From positions 2,604,001-2,668,000 of the forward strand of contig CM082596.2 of the NCBI GenBank assembly GCA_040954595.2: DNA of 64,000 nucleotides. The letters run 5' to 3'. A program made the translations under genes and the position numbers. Each line of letters begins with the position of its first letter. Position 1 is the stretch's first letter. The notes under the pieces were generated by a model that saw only the letters and a program-made list of their open reading frames with translations, did not search any database and was not told the DNA's origin. This document shows, in pieces, positions 24,001 through 37,800 of this stretch. Origin of the DNA: Balanoglossus misakiensis (Eukaryota > Hemichordata).

Positions 24001-24921
24001 GTCAGTACATGTACCTTCAATCGGACACAACATACACTCAAAAGAGCTACACAATATCTGACAGATAAAACAGGATAGCAGGCTCTGTACTTTGTGATGT
24101 CTCCGACTTCCTCAAAAATATATGTTTGTGTATATTTGTCATAAATGTTTAATGTTTAAACTGTTCCTCCCTTGATGTGGTTTGTGGTCAGTAGGTTGTC
24201 TAGTTAATTTCATAGTGGAAACTTGTCTATAGTGGCCACGTCATAATCATTACATTTCCAGTGCAATTGACATGTACTTTAATTGACCTGTATATAATGG
24301 CCACCTGTCAATACAGGCCAGTGTAGGAAAGTCCTTTGATTGGCCACTATAGACAGGTTTGGATTGAAATTATATTGTTGTACATGTATGCACGGTCCCT
24401 CCAGTGTTCCCCACATGATGTGTGGACCACAGTCTTATGTGGGAGGACAAGGAGGGACTGTGCACTCTATGTAAACAAAAGTGACAGCACTGTGGAAGTA
24501 CTTCCGTCAATGGAGATGTGTGTTATGTGGACTGTTGTGTTAGGTGTGTGCAGTGATCTAAACAGTCATTCCGATGCAGTAGAATGTTTAGACATGTGAT
24601 ACCTTCGGGCAGACATGCGTGATGACGGGCAACGTGAACTTCATAGTCGTTGTCACTCACTCCCTCCAGTGGTAACGTGGGACATACGCCATTCAGCCCG
24701 TAGCGACACACGAATGATCCGCCTTCTTTTGTGCAGTGATATGTCCTAAGATGTCTACAGAAGTCTGTTGGTGATTTAAAGCTAAAGCCATCTTCAGAAC
24801 AAAGTGAACAGTTTCGCCACCCATTCGACCGATTATCCATAATATTACTACCGGTATCGGAACCGGTGGTTCCCAATGACCAACTAGCTGATGACCGTCT
24901 TTTGGGGCTCAATGACGCCAT
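15043..24921 (-). CDS. VPS54: VPS54 (GARP complex subunit) with N-terminal zinc-finger-like extension
   Basis: Twenty-six coding exons, all phases consistent, 973 aa: 24921-24603, 23975-23713, 23328-23238, 22987-22953, 22837-22706, 22592-22450, 22301-22202, 22082-21940, 21824-21701, 21562-21455, 21345-21287, 20952-20856, 20730-20627, 20446-20314, 19475-19344, 19201-19152, 18927-18845, 18127-18089, 17647-17584, 17341-17236, 16707-16620, 16506-16385, 16099-16019, 15791-15684, 15367-15273, 15145-15043. Family marks: SVVTDQHKWTIYNS, RESDFFKKTWG, FLKPDFALETPEVFNAVLPW, the coiled-coil region from SKLLQEK through KVYNKLKLMATVHQTQPTIQ, then FRHLGSQLAEIEKLIDKMM, SCQLVLGAGALQ-like TCQLVLGAGALQLVGLKTI, and the C-terminal VKAPVPSASF and LNVSNDGGPQHG. 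VPS54 tethers endosome-derived vesicles at the trans-Golgi with VPS51-53. Exon 1 adds Cys/His pairs (C38, C41, H57, H62 and C72, C80, H96, H100) not in the human isoform I remember. Confidence 0.96.
19487..19560 (-). repeat. decayed partial copy of VPS54 exon 15
   Basis: This intronic stretch directly upstream (in transcription) of exon 15 mirrors 19407-19481: on minus, CAG then CATGGCTTCCTAGAAACTGA aligns with CAG then GATGGATTTCTAGAAAAGCT at the true exon start, and TTATCTCATGCAATTGGACA with TTATCTCGTGCAATTGAACA. It covers the acceptor and about 65 nt of exon, with a small internal indel, and has no matching donor. Confidence 0.75.
21010..21147 (+). repeat. minisatellite, about 20-bp unit, in VPS54 intron 11
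   Basis: Seven degenerate units starting GCTTGAGAATAG at about 21010, 21031, 21052, 21073, 21093, 21111 and 21134 (spacing 18-23, mostly 21). It lies 60 nt upstream of the exon 12 acceptor (20953) on the transcribed strand. Confidence 0.8.
23429..23640 (+). mobile_element. tRNA-derived SINE in VPS54 intron 2
   Basis: A tRNA-like head carries a good A box (TAGCCTAGTGG, 23437-23447) and B box (GGTTCAATTCC, 23481-23491) at normal spacing, but the acceptor stem does not pair and the sequence runs on into a body with GAGCAAGGCACTTTT near 23560, a motif common in animal SINE bodies. Antisense to VPS54. Ends are approximate. Confidence 0.65.
24219..24360. mobile_element. MITE, family B copy 1 (VPS54 intron 1)
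   Basis: Terminal inverted repeats of 21 bp: AAACTTGTCTATAGTGGCCA at the left and the reverse complement ending ACTATAGACAGGTTT at the right, around a 100-bp AT-rich core. A second copy lies at 27623-27727. Confidence 0.7.
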
Positions 24922-25328
24922 AATGTACGCCCTAAAAGCTAATGTTCGAAAAAGCGTTCAATTTAGCCGCTGATTTCATTGTCAATCATCCATCTGCAAT
25001 CAACAGTTCTGAGATTTTACCCATCATATCAATGTTTCCACCAGTTTTTCGATCTCCACGTAGACCGCCGCCATTTTGTTAGTTGCTTGTTGTGTGCCCT
25101 TTACTCTTATTTCAAACCGGGGGTGCACACTCAACATTACTGACCGCCGAATTGTTGGAACGAAAGTGCGCTTCTCATTCCAACAAACATATTTAAGTCG
25201 GTTAAATTTATTTATATGAAGAATAAAGAAACAAATATTTCTGAAAAAATCAAGTTAATGCGTTTATCAAGTGTTTGCTGATTGACGTTTCGTATTAAGT
25301 GTTCACTGAAGTAAAAACTTTTGTAAAC

Positions 25329-25406
25329 ATGTACTGTGCAGACCCTATAAAATTCTCTGTCGATGACCTGTTTGACCTAGTTTCGTCTGTACATCCTCGT
25401 CCAGAA
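25329..25406 (+). CDS. possible alternative first coding exon
   Basis: ATG 25329 opens MYCADPIKFSVDDLFDLVSS, then VHPRPE up to a GTAATG donor (phase 0); read through, it stops after 31 codons. It starts 408 bp from the VPS54 ATG on the opposite strand. It could be an alternative start for the unidentified gene whose exons follow to 45.2 kb, or chance. Confidence 0.25.
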
Positions 25407-25878
25407 GTAATGCTATTAAAGTGAATAATTTGTCATCAGATGCTTCCCTTGCAAAAAGTTTGAGTCAAGAGAAATTTATATAAAGTATAAGAGAACGCAC
25501 AAAACATAAAACAATATTTATTTCAAGTGTGCACTCAGCGCAATTGTCTTATATAGTAACTAATAAAGACAGGGCTGCGTGGTCTTTTACAAATATATAG
25601 TCAGATAAAAGTCGTGACCTTGAATGCCCTAGTATATTTTAAGAGCGGACTGGTCCCTTTCCGTTGTGGAGCTTGTTGGTAACTTTGGCAAAGTCCGCCA
25701 CTTATACACCGACTTACCTGAGTTGGCGACGATTTTGTCTTACTGTAGGAGCAGCAGACGCCCCCTGTATATATTGGCGACTACGCGTCGTGTAGTAACA
25801 GTAGTTGTACTACGGCAACGAGCAATGTACGTGTCCCGAAGGCCACCGTACGTGCAAGTGTGAACCGCTGTTGTGTTG

Positions 25879-28800
25879 ATGGGAAGCCCGTTATGGATTG
25901 CGTGTGAAGACGGGACATACAAGGTAGGCACTGTTCCATATCATTTCCAGAACTTTTACAAACCATAATCACCCTTTGTTGCAGACGACGGAAATTTCAG
26001 ATCGCGGATATCGTCGTCTGGTTACTCGCGATCGCATCGCCGGTATATTAGCTTGCCGATTTCACACAGTTAACGACAGTAGCTAGGTCATGCTGACCCA
26101 TTTAGAAAAACCCATTAAAACTAACAGTCCGATCGTGAAAAATGCCTCTATTTTGTTTTAAAATGGAACTTAACGCTTATACCAAAAGAACAAAGGATAG
26201 GCGACAAAATCAAATTAAGTAGGAAACAATGAGTCTGCTTTTCAAATGTTTTGTTAAAACATATGTACAATGTCTTTATATACTTCAGATTATAACTGCT
26301 ACATTTGAGGCATACGTTTGCTTAATTTGAGAATATTTTACCACAGTGAAACTTTTTAAAGTTACAATCATTTATAGGTTTATACAGCCTAGCGATAGCC
26401 AACACTAATCAGTTTTAGTCGAAACAAGAACACTGTCATGTCAGTAGCTGGCTTGCAGTACGCACTTGTGCAGTGAAAACAACCAGAACAGTTGCGAATA
26501 CTGCTTCTAATAAGTTTAATTGTAACAAAACTTAGGAGTTGTTATTAATATGAAATCTACATTAGGCAGTCAAATGTAGAAACTGACACGGCACACTAGT
26601 GTGTAGATTGCGCCTCTGGGGTTGTTCTTGTATTGACCAAAACTGATTAGTATTGCCTGTTTAGCTGTTGTTCCTATCATTCAATCACTCTGTACTTAAT
26701 AAACCTGCTAATGATTATTTTTTTTTGTTATGAATTTTGGAAGTCCCGATGTATACTGTAAAACGGGAAATTTTCGCGAGCGATAAATTTTCACAAACTA
26801 AGCGGGAGCCAAAAAAAAAAATGTGAAAATTAAAACTCTCGTAAAATACGAGAACGTGAAAATAATCTTTGCGTAACAGTTGCCGCTTTTGACATCGTGA
26901 AAATTTCTTGTCGCGAACATTTCACAGTATATTGAACAAATGTTGGTCAGAATGTTTTATGAATTAATTCTTCTATGTCCCTCTGTTGTCCAATAAACGT
27001 AGTTGAATGGCTCCCTATAAACCATGCCATTTGTGTCTGGGTGATCGTAGAAAAGTCCTTGCCCTGAGTCTAACCTGTTGGCTGGCGCCCTCAAATGGCA
27101 TGAATGTTTAACCAAGCTGGCAAAAAAGTTGTTTGACCTTCTCTCAGATTTTCTTTTTTCACATGTAAGAAGCGTTTTTCTGTGGTGTCATGTTTTGAGG
27201 GTATATATCGCTTTCATTCTCAGAGTACCGTAGCTTTATAACAATCTGGGTTACAGTCACCATGCATGTGGTCACGTATTTTGTTGGAGACATAGTTAAG
27301 TTGACGACAGAGCGAGATCAAAGATGACAAAGAAACCTGTAGAGACTGGCCCATGGTTCATTATACATGTATAGAAAGCTTAGAAGTTCATGAAACTTTG
27401 CAGATGAAAGGTCATGACCCTAGGCCAAGCATATCAGCTAATGCATATGCCGGCACCTTGTTTAAATTTATGGCCACAGTTACAGCTGTTCACCACGTAG
27501 TCATTGGTCTCAATTTATGGACTGGATAATGAGGCCACCGTGACACAGATTCTTGTATTGCAGGGCAGCAGAGTCAGGACATTATGAAATTCTAGACACA
27601 GTCATCAAGCAGTGTTTAGTTCAAACCTGTCTATAGCAGCCAGTCGTATAACTTTCCGTTATAGACAGGCCATTTAATGCATGTCATTGCACAAGGACTG
27701 TAACAAAGTAGCCACTATAGACAAGTTATCCAGGAATGATAGAAATGCAAGTTGGATATTTATTGGTGTTTATTTTTTATGTTGACCGTCCAGGGCATTT
27801 GTCTTTTTGAGCTACCTTGTGATCTGTGGCACAGTTCGCTGTTTACTGGCTGACACAGTTTGACTGGCATATACATCAAGTCTAAACAGCAGCCATAAAG
27901 ATTGGTCTGTGCTATTGTGTTATCATTTTCATCTGACAATGGTGGGTGGAATGGAAATACACACAAGAAATAGGCTCTTGGTGTTCTTTTCTTTTTATGT
28001 TCAAAGGTCATATTCTTCAAGGTCATATAGGTACATCTTACCTGAGTTTAACCAACAATCAAAATATTCCATTAAATTTTTTGGTTGTTGGATCTTTTGG
28101 TAATTTGTTGGATTTTTCAGTAGTTTTCTTTCACCCCATATGTTTATTAACCCTTTCACCCCCAGTTCCCTCTTTAGTGGTCTAACCTTACCATAGAAAA
28201 CAATAGGTTTAGACTGAGGCATAGTGGTGAAAGGGATAAAGCAAATTGGCAATAGTATCCGAGTGTTGAATGAAGCCAGAAATTGTATATGATGAATTTA
28301 AGTGGCTTTCTCTTAATAGAGGTAGAATTTCTTCCCGACAGTGCATGCACATATCTTGGAGTGTTTCAACGTGCTTGAAGCAGGATTTTTTGTCATGATG
28401 ATAATGGTTTCTGATTATAACGCCTACACCACAAAAAGACTCCTGGTGCTTTTCATGCCCAGCAACAATCTGTTGTCGAATCAAACCAATCAGGAAAGGA
28501 GAGACAGTGAAGGATGTTGCCATGAGCAATCAAACTGGTCACGTTTTTCTGAAATCCTGCGTGAACGTGTGTAGCACAAAACAACCAGATGCAGTGTGGT
28601 TGAAAAGGGATTGTTAGAAATTAGAAATTGGGGAGCTTGCTCAGCACTGCTTCAAATACATGTATGCTTGAGATCATTGTAAGGTTCTTTAGTGGGTATT
28701 TCATTTCTTCTAAATTTAAAACAAGCCAACATCCATCTGTTTCGGGTGATGTATAACTCTTCTAGAATCATGGATTGGTAAATCCTAAATGTATTGTATG

Positions 28801-31800
28801 ATCAGCTAGTCTAGATAGTATTGTCTCTAAATGGTGCTCAGTCCAGAAAGGCTGTGTGGTCTGTTATACCACTTCTGAGAAGACGATGTATAAATAAGTG
28901 ATGTATCTTCTTGAAGTAACTCGAAGATTCTAATCCTCTGTTAACTAGATGTACTTGTCAACAGAGCTAAATATGATTACAATATACTGCTCCTTGACTT
29001 TATATCTAGTCAATAAAAAAACACTAACTGTGATTGACTTCAACGGAACACCAGTTTTAACTGCCCTTCTGAGCAGGGTAGGAGGCCATTAGCTGGCAAG
29101 TTCATTGCATGTAATTTACTCAGACTTGAGGAGCCAAGAAAAGGCATCAGAGATTCTAGACTAATCATTGGATTTGTACAGAACTGTATGTATGTATGTA
29201 TGTATGCATCTTGGTGCCAGAAGCTATGCAGATGAAACGTTATTTAAATTTCAGAATCCTCTGGACTATCCAAAATCAGATTAATATATGTATCTTGGCC
29301 CAGGAGATAAAAACACCATCCTATACCCTGTTTGTATGATTATGCTAATGACTATTTTCCTCCAAAGTCTCTCCTATGTAATCCAGATGTACCTGTTTAC
29401 TTCCATGTGAACAAATTTCTCCATGGTTCGTTAGACAATTTCAAGCCCTGCTTGACACTGGTGGATGTGTATGTGCATAAACGTAGGGAGACTGCCAGAG
29501 GTAATTACTCTTCAAATTTCCAGGTCATTGCCTGTGTTTAACCATTAACTGACATCTACATATTCCAGAGCGCAACTGTGTACGAGGTTACAACGATATT
29601 TTGAATCATTGACCCAGTTTAATAATCGTAATGGTAGAATGAATATAACCTTGATTCAGGGTTCGTAAAACATCAATATTTTATGTGTTTAGTGTCATTT
29701 TAATCCATGTTTGGGAAAACAAATATTTCAACTGATTCCTGCTGTATATGATGTTTACTTTATCAGTTTACGAAGGGTGATCTCATTTCACCCTATTTCA
29801 TTTTTAGAATATGTCGTCTAAAATTAGGCCACACTGGGAGAGCAGAGGATGTTTAAATATTTGAATGCAGTAAAATATCTAAAGTTTATGTTAGTTTGTT
29901 ACTCATTGTTAAAGGGACAAAATCTCTCTCTCGTTGCCCTTTTTCCATTAATTAATATATGTTTGATACAATACACCATTTATGTTATTCTACATGTGAA
30001 TATATAGTGAATCAACGTTTGATCACACACAACTTCCATCCCTTTTGTAGGATATGAGAGAATTACACTGGCCCTGGGCTTCTGGTATATTGTGCTGATG
30101 TCAAATGTGTTTTGTGGATGCAGACCAAAAATCCCCTCCCCAAGGAGGACTGGACTTGATGTACATGATTGGAAAAACACAACACTGTATGTAAGCTAGC
30201 AGTAGAAAAAAGTTTCACCGTCCAAATGGTCCCTGTGAGCTATGCAGATTACTATAATGAACAACTCAATAGCTTGGGAGTGTATCAGTTTGATCAAATT
30301 GCAGCACAGAGACTTGAGAAAATTGGCAAACCTGACCTCTGTCTTGGTGTATATATTTTTCATCTACATACTGCCAAACATTGACATGTGTTGGACCCGT
30401 TATCAGAACCTTTTAGCCTACCACGCATATGTGCAACACAAGCAATTTCATCCGAGTTACAGTATAATTTAAAGGCAGCGCATTTGCTATTTTTAGTACT
30501 GTGATAACACTAATACATTGAAAGATTGGAAAATTCCATTATACAAGGTTGTGGTTATTCACTTGAATATAAATTGTTGATTATTTGGATTTAGTGGATG
30601 TCGTTTAATCAAAAATACATTTGTAAAGTCAGGGTAGTATACATTTTACATCTAGCATAGTACAAAATGTATCATGCTTGTCATGAAACTCAGCTAAGTA
30701 AATTGCTGATATTCTGCTCAAACGCACGTTATTCTCTATAGTGAAAAACGGCCATGTACAACCAGATCTTTGTTTCTCAAATAGTGCATTACATTAAAAA
30801 ATAATCTGTATGCTTTACACTGAATTTATTGAAGTGAAAATAATTGAATTCAATATATCTGATTAAGACAGTAACATATATTTGAAGTACTTGTAGTTGA
30901 AAGATGTTCATAGCTTTCGCCTTGAAACCATAGTGACGTGTACATTGCAGTGTTTGCAAATACAACTTGCAATGATAATGTTGTTCCTACTATTTAATGA
31001 AACTATATTATGTAGCCCTGACCTCATGTTAAACTGCAGTCATGTTACTATTGGTAACCTCCCACGCAGGTATCCCTACCTGCACACTCAACCCTTTTTT
31101 GAACTCACGATTCAGTTGATTGGGACTGATTTTCCCCAACAAACAAGCTGATATTTGGAAGATCTGTCACTCAAATTCTGTTAAGGGCAAGGGTTTGTCA
31201 CTGCTGATTTCAAGTCACTCCAGTGCAATCACTGAAAGATTGAATTGTCAGGAGAAAAGGCAACAGTGATACAACATTTTGAAGGTGTGTGTACTGCTAA
31301 TGAAAAAGTCAACACATAAGCAAAAACAGACAGTTTTTAGAAGTACCCAGGGTCAATGCTTTTAAATGTTTTATCTCCTCCCCTTGATTGTATGTCACAT
31401 ATTGTGTGGGAGATACACGCATATGTGATTGCCTGTTACCTGCAATTGAATGAGATTATTAAATTTCCATCAGCCTGTCTGCCCTGTTCGTGCCACTTGT
31501 CTGTTGGGATGTCCATCTGGAGCCATAACTCAGACATGCCTGAGTTGAATGTAACACACAATTGCAGACAGACCCACATGTATAATGCATGCATCAAAGC
31601 AGAACTTATCGCTACTGTAAATAGCAGGTGGGGGAATAGCAGCTTTAACCCATTCACCACCATGGTTCAGTCCAAACCCCTTGTTGTCTATGGTAAGGTT
31701 AAGACCTTTCAAGCGGGAACTGGGGGTGAAAGAGTTAAGAAGGAAGGATATACATTTCACCAGATGGCTGTATTGTTACCGATGATTATGTCTTCCACGC

Positions 31801-34800
31801 TTCACGCACTTTCATTTTCAACAGAATCCTTGCTCTCAACACCTATTCAGCCATTTCTACTTCAAACTTCATCAAGTATGTTGACTTATCCATGATCATA
31901 CATTTTGAAATATCTGTAGTATGCAGGATGAATTATTTAACCAGTATTAGGTTTAAGTGGGCTTATCAGTTTTCATGCGTTAGTGGTTTTGCTTTACCGA
32001 CGTGCCCAGATTATCGTGTTTGCTCATGAACAGCTCGGACAAGGACGATGTTGTAGAAAATAGCCTTTGGGAGGAGAACCGTATCAGGTTTAACATAATA
32101 AGATTTTTTGTGCTAAATGGATTAGCCTTCAAGTTGGCATGACACAAATAACAGACTGCATGTCTCTGATTGTACACCAGCCATAGATGCTCGCACACCA
32201 GTCCAGCAAGGGTATTAGGCCAGACCACAGAGTCACGTACAACGTAGCAGTGTATCCATACTGAAACTTACATAGCCACTGACCTCATGCGTCATCGGAT
32301 TGTGATTGGCTAGATCGTTGGCCATCAGACCACCTGGCTCTCTGGCTCGCAGTGAACACAACTACTCAGACCACCTGTTTTACACCAAAAACTTTCCTCA
32401 TCAGAGATAAAACACAGTGAACTCCAGGTTCTGTGCTCACATGTGCGAATTGCGCAAGACTGTACACTACACAAGAAATACAGCTCCGTCTTATGTGTAC
32501 ATTGTTTTCTATGGTAAGGTTGGACCTCGAAAGAGGCAACTTGGGGTGAAAGGGTTACTATGAGTATCTGATACGACTAGCGCCAGTAACCTACAGAGCC
32601 GAATCACCTAGCAATGTGAGTCAGCTCTTGGCGTTCTCTCTTCACTAGTCAAGCTATGTTCATTTGGGGCAGAAGGACCTTCCTCAAAACGTCCCTAGGC
32701 CTTTCAGGAAATAATTAGTTTGTTTCATGTGTACCATCAAGCTGTTGTCAGTGGCCTGTGAGTATTTTCCTTAATTATTACTACTGCGATGTGAATTGCA
32801 TATTAAGTACCTTGAGCAATCATTTTCTGTTACATGTACTGGTAGTTCACCTCGCCTCCAGAAATACCTTTCAATATAATCATCAAGTGCTGAGGGAGGG
32901 TATGGATGAAAAAATGTTTGTCTGTTGTGTGCTGCAAACTGAACACTGCATGATCTGCTTGAATTCTTTAGACTTTGTCTTGAATTCTTTCAGCAGCTCT
33001 AGACTGTGTAAGTACCCGTATCACCCTTCTTTGGTGGCAGTCAGCGTAGAGACATAAATAGTGAAAAGTGCTAACACTAAAAGAAAAATGAGTGGCATGT
33101 TTTGCTCAGGCTGTGAACCGAGCTTTAAATATACAGTCAGAATGATTGATATGCTGAAACCATTACAGCAAGCTGATGTGCTTACAAAGTAGACTGTGTA
33201 GATACATGTATGGTTTCGTGAAAAATTGAAAACAGGTTCTAACAGGGGTTGTTGGCATCAGCTGCTTTAATAGCCTAGTGTCTAGTCTTTGTTGTCTTTG
33301 CTCTGCTAAAGAGATGGGTCTGTCTGTTTAGCGAAGCCAAGTCGATGCAGACCAGGCTCCTACTGTAACCTACAGCCATAGAGTGTGGCCAGAGTGCGTC
33401 GCCATGGTCACCCAATCCAAGTGTCAGGTACTATTTCCCTGTCTTTCTGCTATTACCTGCTTTTGGGTTTGCGGAGCTCCACTTACAAACATGTACATGT
33501 ATTTGTACATTGCAACTGAACGTCTTGTACATTGCATGGTGGGGGAGTAAGGATCCGAAGCCATGAGCAAGCAGTCTTGCAATATTCATATCCATATTCA
33601 TATGGCTGCAGTCAACTGATAGCATTTGACTCTAACATACCAGTACTGCTCATCAATCATTGCGTCGTTTTCCAACACATCAATGATGTCCCCTTGTGTC
33701 TGAATGACATTAATTTAAGCCGACACCTTTGTACAGAGATTAAATTGGGTCAATCATGTGGCCTATAAACCTAGAAAACTGACGAGAAGAAGTTCGAAGG
33801 TCTGTGTACAATAGAAGTTTATTCACTCGACACATCTACTGTGGCAGCTCCATGTACATTGTAATTCAAAGGATGAGCTGTTTATTAAAGTAGAAGCAAC
33901 GTGGTCGTTGGTTTATTTTTCGGGTTGAATATTGGTGCCAGCTGTCACCACTTGATGTAGGGTTGGTTCACAATCTCTGTTTCAGTTTACACACAAGTCG
34001 TATTATGTCCAGACATTGTGTACACGAAAAGTATACAAATCAGATGGTGCATGCACGTTAACCTTAATTCACCCCCATTTCCCTGTGGAGCGGTCCAACT
34101 TTACTATAGACAACAGTGGGTGTGGGCCAAACCATAGTGGTGGAAGAGTTAAATGTGTAACGGCAAGGTTGGTTTGTCGTATCTGCCTCCTTGTCGGTCT
34201 GAGTGACCAGGGCATGTACCAATAAATCATTTAAAGTTCTCAAGTGAAGAAAAAAAAACAAAGTTACATTGTAGGGCTTCATGAACTTACTGTAATTTGA
34301 ATAATTATGAGGAAAAAAGCTAAGGTTTATGCTTTTAGTGCATGATTTGGTTGAAACCATTGTGTTACAATATTATAGCCATTGAAAAAAATGCTCTCTT
34401 TTATCAAGTGGGCTACTAGTCTACTCTTTTGATGTGATTGTACGACCTTATTCAGAATGAGTTCAGTCTTTTATTTGACTACCGTAGATGCTACCAAGAA
34501 ATGCATTGTGAAAATTGATGTGGTCCCCCGAAGCCGTTATTTCTGATAGTTCGGCACTTAATTTACCAGTATTCAGAACGTTACATGTAAATAGTTCTGT
34601 GATGCAGTTCACATTGTATGGGTTGTCTTGACCCTTGACCTTTCCAGAACAATTCTGAAGTTGTAAAGGAGAAAGTGCTTTGTGATGTGGTGGCGTAATG
34701 ATTTCCTGTCGTGTGATTTGGACTCAATTTGCGAGTAATGGTGAAAGTTGGCAGCCATTTACTCTGGGCTTGAAATGAGACTGAATTTCTAAAGACTAAC

Positions 34801-37800
34801 TGTCAAGCATCCACTTTTGGTTGCCGGAATTGTGTTTAAGGAAGAGTGGAGAAGACGGTGCCACACAAGGCAGTCAAATATCATTGGCAAATTTGTACAT
34901 TACATGTAAAATGTCCTCTCAGAAAAAAAGGGACCTTTTATTTGCTATTCATTCATTCATTCATTCATTCATTCATTCATTCATTCATTCATTCATTCAT
35001 TCATTCATTCACTCATTCACTCATTCATTCATTCATTCATTCATTCATTCATTCATTCATTCATTCATTCATTCATTCATTCATTCACTCATTCACTCAT
35101 TCATTCATTCATTCATTCATTCATTCACTCACTCATTCACTCATTCATTCATTCATTCATTCATTCATTCATTCATTCATTCATTCATTCATTCATCCAT
35201 CCATCCATCCATCCATCCATTCATTCATTCATTCATTCATTCAGCTACCCTATTGATGAACTTCAGAATTTAACATCTTATTCCAGGATGTGTGACTTCA
35301 TTAATGCTATATTTGGCAAGGTAAAATACTTGGGAATCCAGGTCATGCTGACATCAACTATTGAAGTGTGTGTTTACTTTGTATTGACAAGCTGATATGA
35401 CGTGTCCATATTCAAGCATGCTTCAGTTAGCTCTATAGTGGACTGCTAAATTTATAACTGCTGCCCCAATAATTGAATAATAATTGGCGAAGTTAATTAA
35501 AATGATGATGTGAATCTTGTTATGAGTCGTATGCTGAAGTATCATGATGGAGATCAGATTGTAGGGTTCTTCATAGCACTCAAAATTACAGGTGGAATTA
35601 TTTTGTAGGCATAGAGACAAATATCAGGTGGTGCAAGGCAGCATGTGATAAATTTGCGCATGAATCTTTTTGTGTATTATGCAGTACCCTGTATTGAACT
35701 GATTCCTTTGAATTTTGATACAAGGACATTGACAAAGACTTGTCTTTTTTTTTATTTTACTTTACAGAAAAAGAAAACAGCTTCAGAGCTAGCAAGTGGA
35801 AGAAAACCGAAGTGGGGTTGAAGTGTAATATCTCAACTGTGTACATCATAAAAGAGGTAAAAGAAGCAAAAGCTAATTTTGTTTATCAAGATATTGCTTA
35901 AGACAAACCAGGTTCCTTTTCGTGATTGAATCTGGGTCATTCTTAACATACATGCATATGGCTTTGACAGTCAAAGAAGATCCTCCTTCAGCACGGAGTA
36001 CTTTTAATCTGCTTCGCACAAGTGTATGTCATTCATATTTCTTTGGCTTCACAATCACATCATGAAATCAATGTGAGACAATTGCGTCAGTTTATGATTG
36101 AAGAAGTCCACTAACTGCAAATGGGATTGTGAGGTGTATGCAAAAGACATGATTGCTACAAAGGAAATATGCCACAATTTGCATGTCCAATACACCACGG
36201 ATTCTGTCATTACTACGAGTTATGTATTGATCAGAATAGGAATTCCTGGGGAATTTGTTTCAGTTTGTCCATCCTAGAGAGTGCAAGTGTCAATTTAATG
36301 AAGAATACTTTGGTGTAAACAGGGAGAAGAGGCTGCAAATGTGAAAAAAAACTTTGACACATTTACATTCTCGCTGTGTCAGTGACTTAAACTCCTATAG
36401 ACCTTGAGATCAAAATAGGAAATGGTTTCTGTTCTGGTCAAATGGGATTGAATTATTTCTACTGCCTGAGTTTTATTGAGATTGCTCTTTTTCTGAGAAG
36501 CTGCTCTGGATTTTATACGAGACTGCCTCGGAAATCTGTCCAATTGTAATTGTGAGTTGTCTAGCCTGAGTGAGTCTTATATTGCTCCTTCGCAGTCTCA
36601 TCTGATTTTTTCTTTTCCTGATGTAGATTGAATTCTTAGCTGCTCTTCTAAATGCATGTATGTGTTTCTGTGTGTCTGTCCTCAATATTTCTAGAATGAC
36701 AGATCAAATTTGAATCAGACAGACAGACATTGCTATGACACACATACACCCTCCCACGTGTGAATACAGTGGCTAAAAATGGCGCCACTGAGACTCTAGA
36801 AGCACTCTTATTAAAAGCGAAGCTCATCCTTTAGTGTTTGTTTATGTGTCATCGGCAGTGTGTTGAGTGAATCTGTCACTTAACATACTGCATAGGTCTC
36901 TAATTGCTGTCAGATTTTCTGTCATAACTGTTGAATAGCACAATTAACACTTCACAGATACAGACAAGGTGCAGGACAGTTATCTCTGACTATAATACAT
37001 CAACATTTAGGCGTGAAGTCCCCAATCAATTATTCACTACGGAATAAAAATAGAGGAATAGACGCACTGTCTTTGGAACTGCAAGGCAGTTAGGAAAACA
37101 TGCTGCTTCTGACAAAGAATGCTGTGTTGGTCTCAGCATACAAATTGTATTATGCCTTCCACCCCCAGTTCCCCTCTATAGAGGTCCAAATTTACCATAG
37201 AAAACAGTGGATTTGCTAAACCATGGTTCTGAATGGATTAAAACATTTATGCTGCTTGAAATGCATTTGGTACTCATTTTTGAATACAGTCAATCATAAA
37301 AAATGTTTTGATGAGAAATATGCTGAAAAATCGTGCAGGTAGCATGCGGTGCTACCATACAATCATGTACAGTTGTATCTCCGACCTCAGGGAAAATGTT
37401 TTAATCCTATTGTTAATTTCAATATTATAGTTACGCCATATGCCAGATATACCTGAAACATATTCCCCAAAGACCACTCGGTTATAATGATTTTTCCACT
37501 AAGCTATAACTGACTCTTATCAGAGGAGACTTGGTGTGTGTTTATCTAGGTTCTTTTTTCTTTTTTCTGTAGGGATCATCTCTTGAAAGGCTGTCTTTGA
37601 TATTTCCCAAGGTAAATGAGGCATCAGGCTTGAACTTTAATGCATTTGTCTTGTTGGTGAGTATTATCAAAATCCTACGACAGAGTCTCATTTGAGGGAT
37701 CAAACGATAATTACTAGTATGTCCCTGAAGAACAGAATGAAGAACAACTTGATCCTGCAGACTCTTCAAATACAGAATGTCTCATAAGTGTCACTGTATA

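Noticed and set aside
25666-25863. 65-codon open frame before the first exon of the unknown gene
   Set aside because: A stop separates it from the ATG at 25879; more likely 5' UTR.
31356-31895. 179-codon open frame on plus
   Set aside because: It runs through a TTAA-type MITE, has no domain and no splice or promoter context.
34821-35273. Open frames of 136-150 codons rich in FIHS repeats
   Set aside because: They are translations of the ATTC microsatellite, open in more than one frame.
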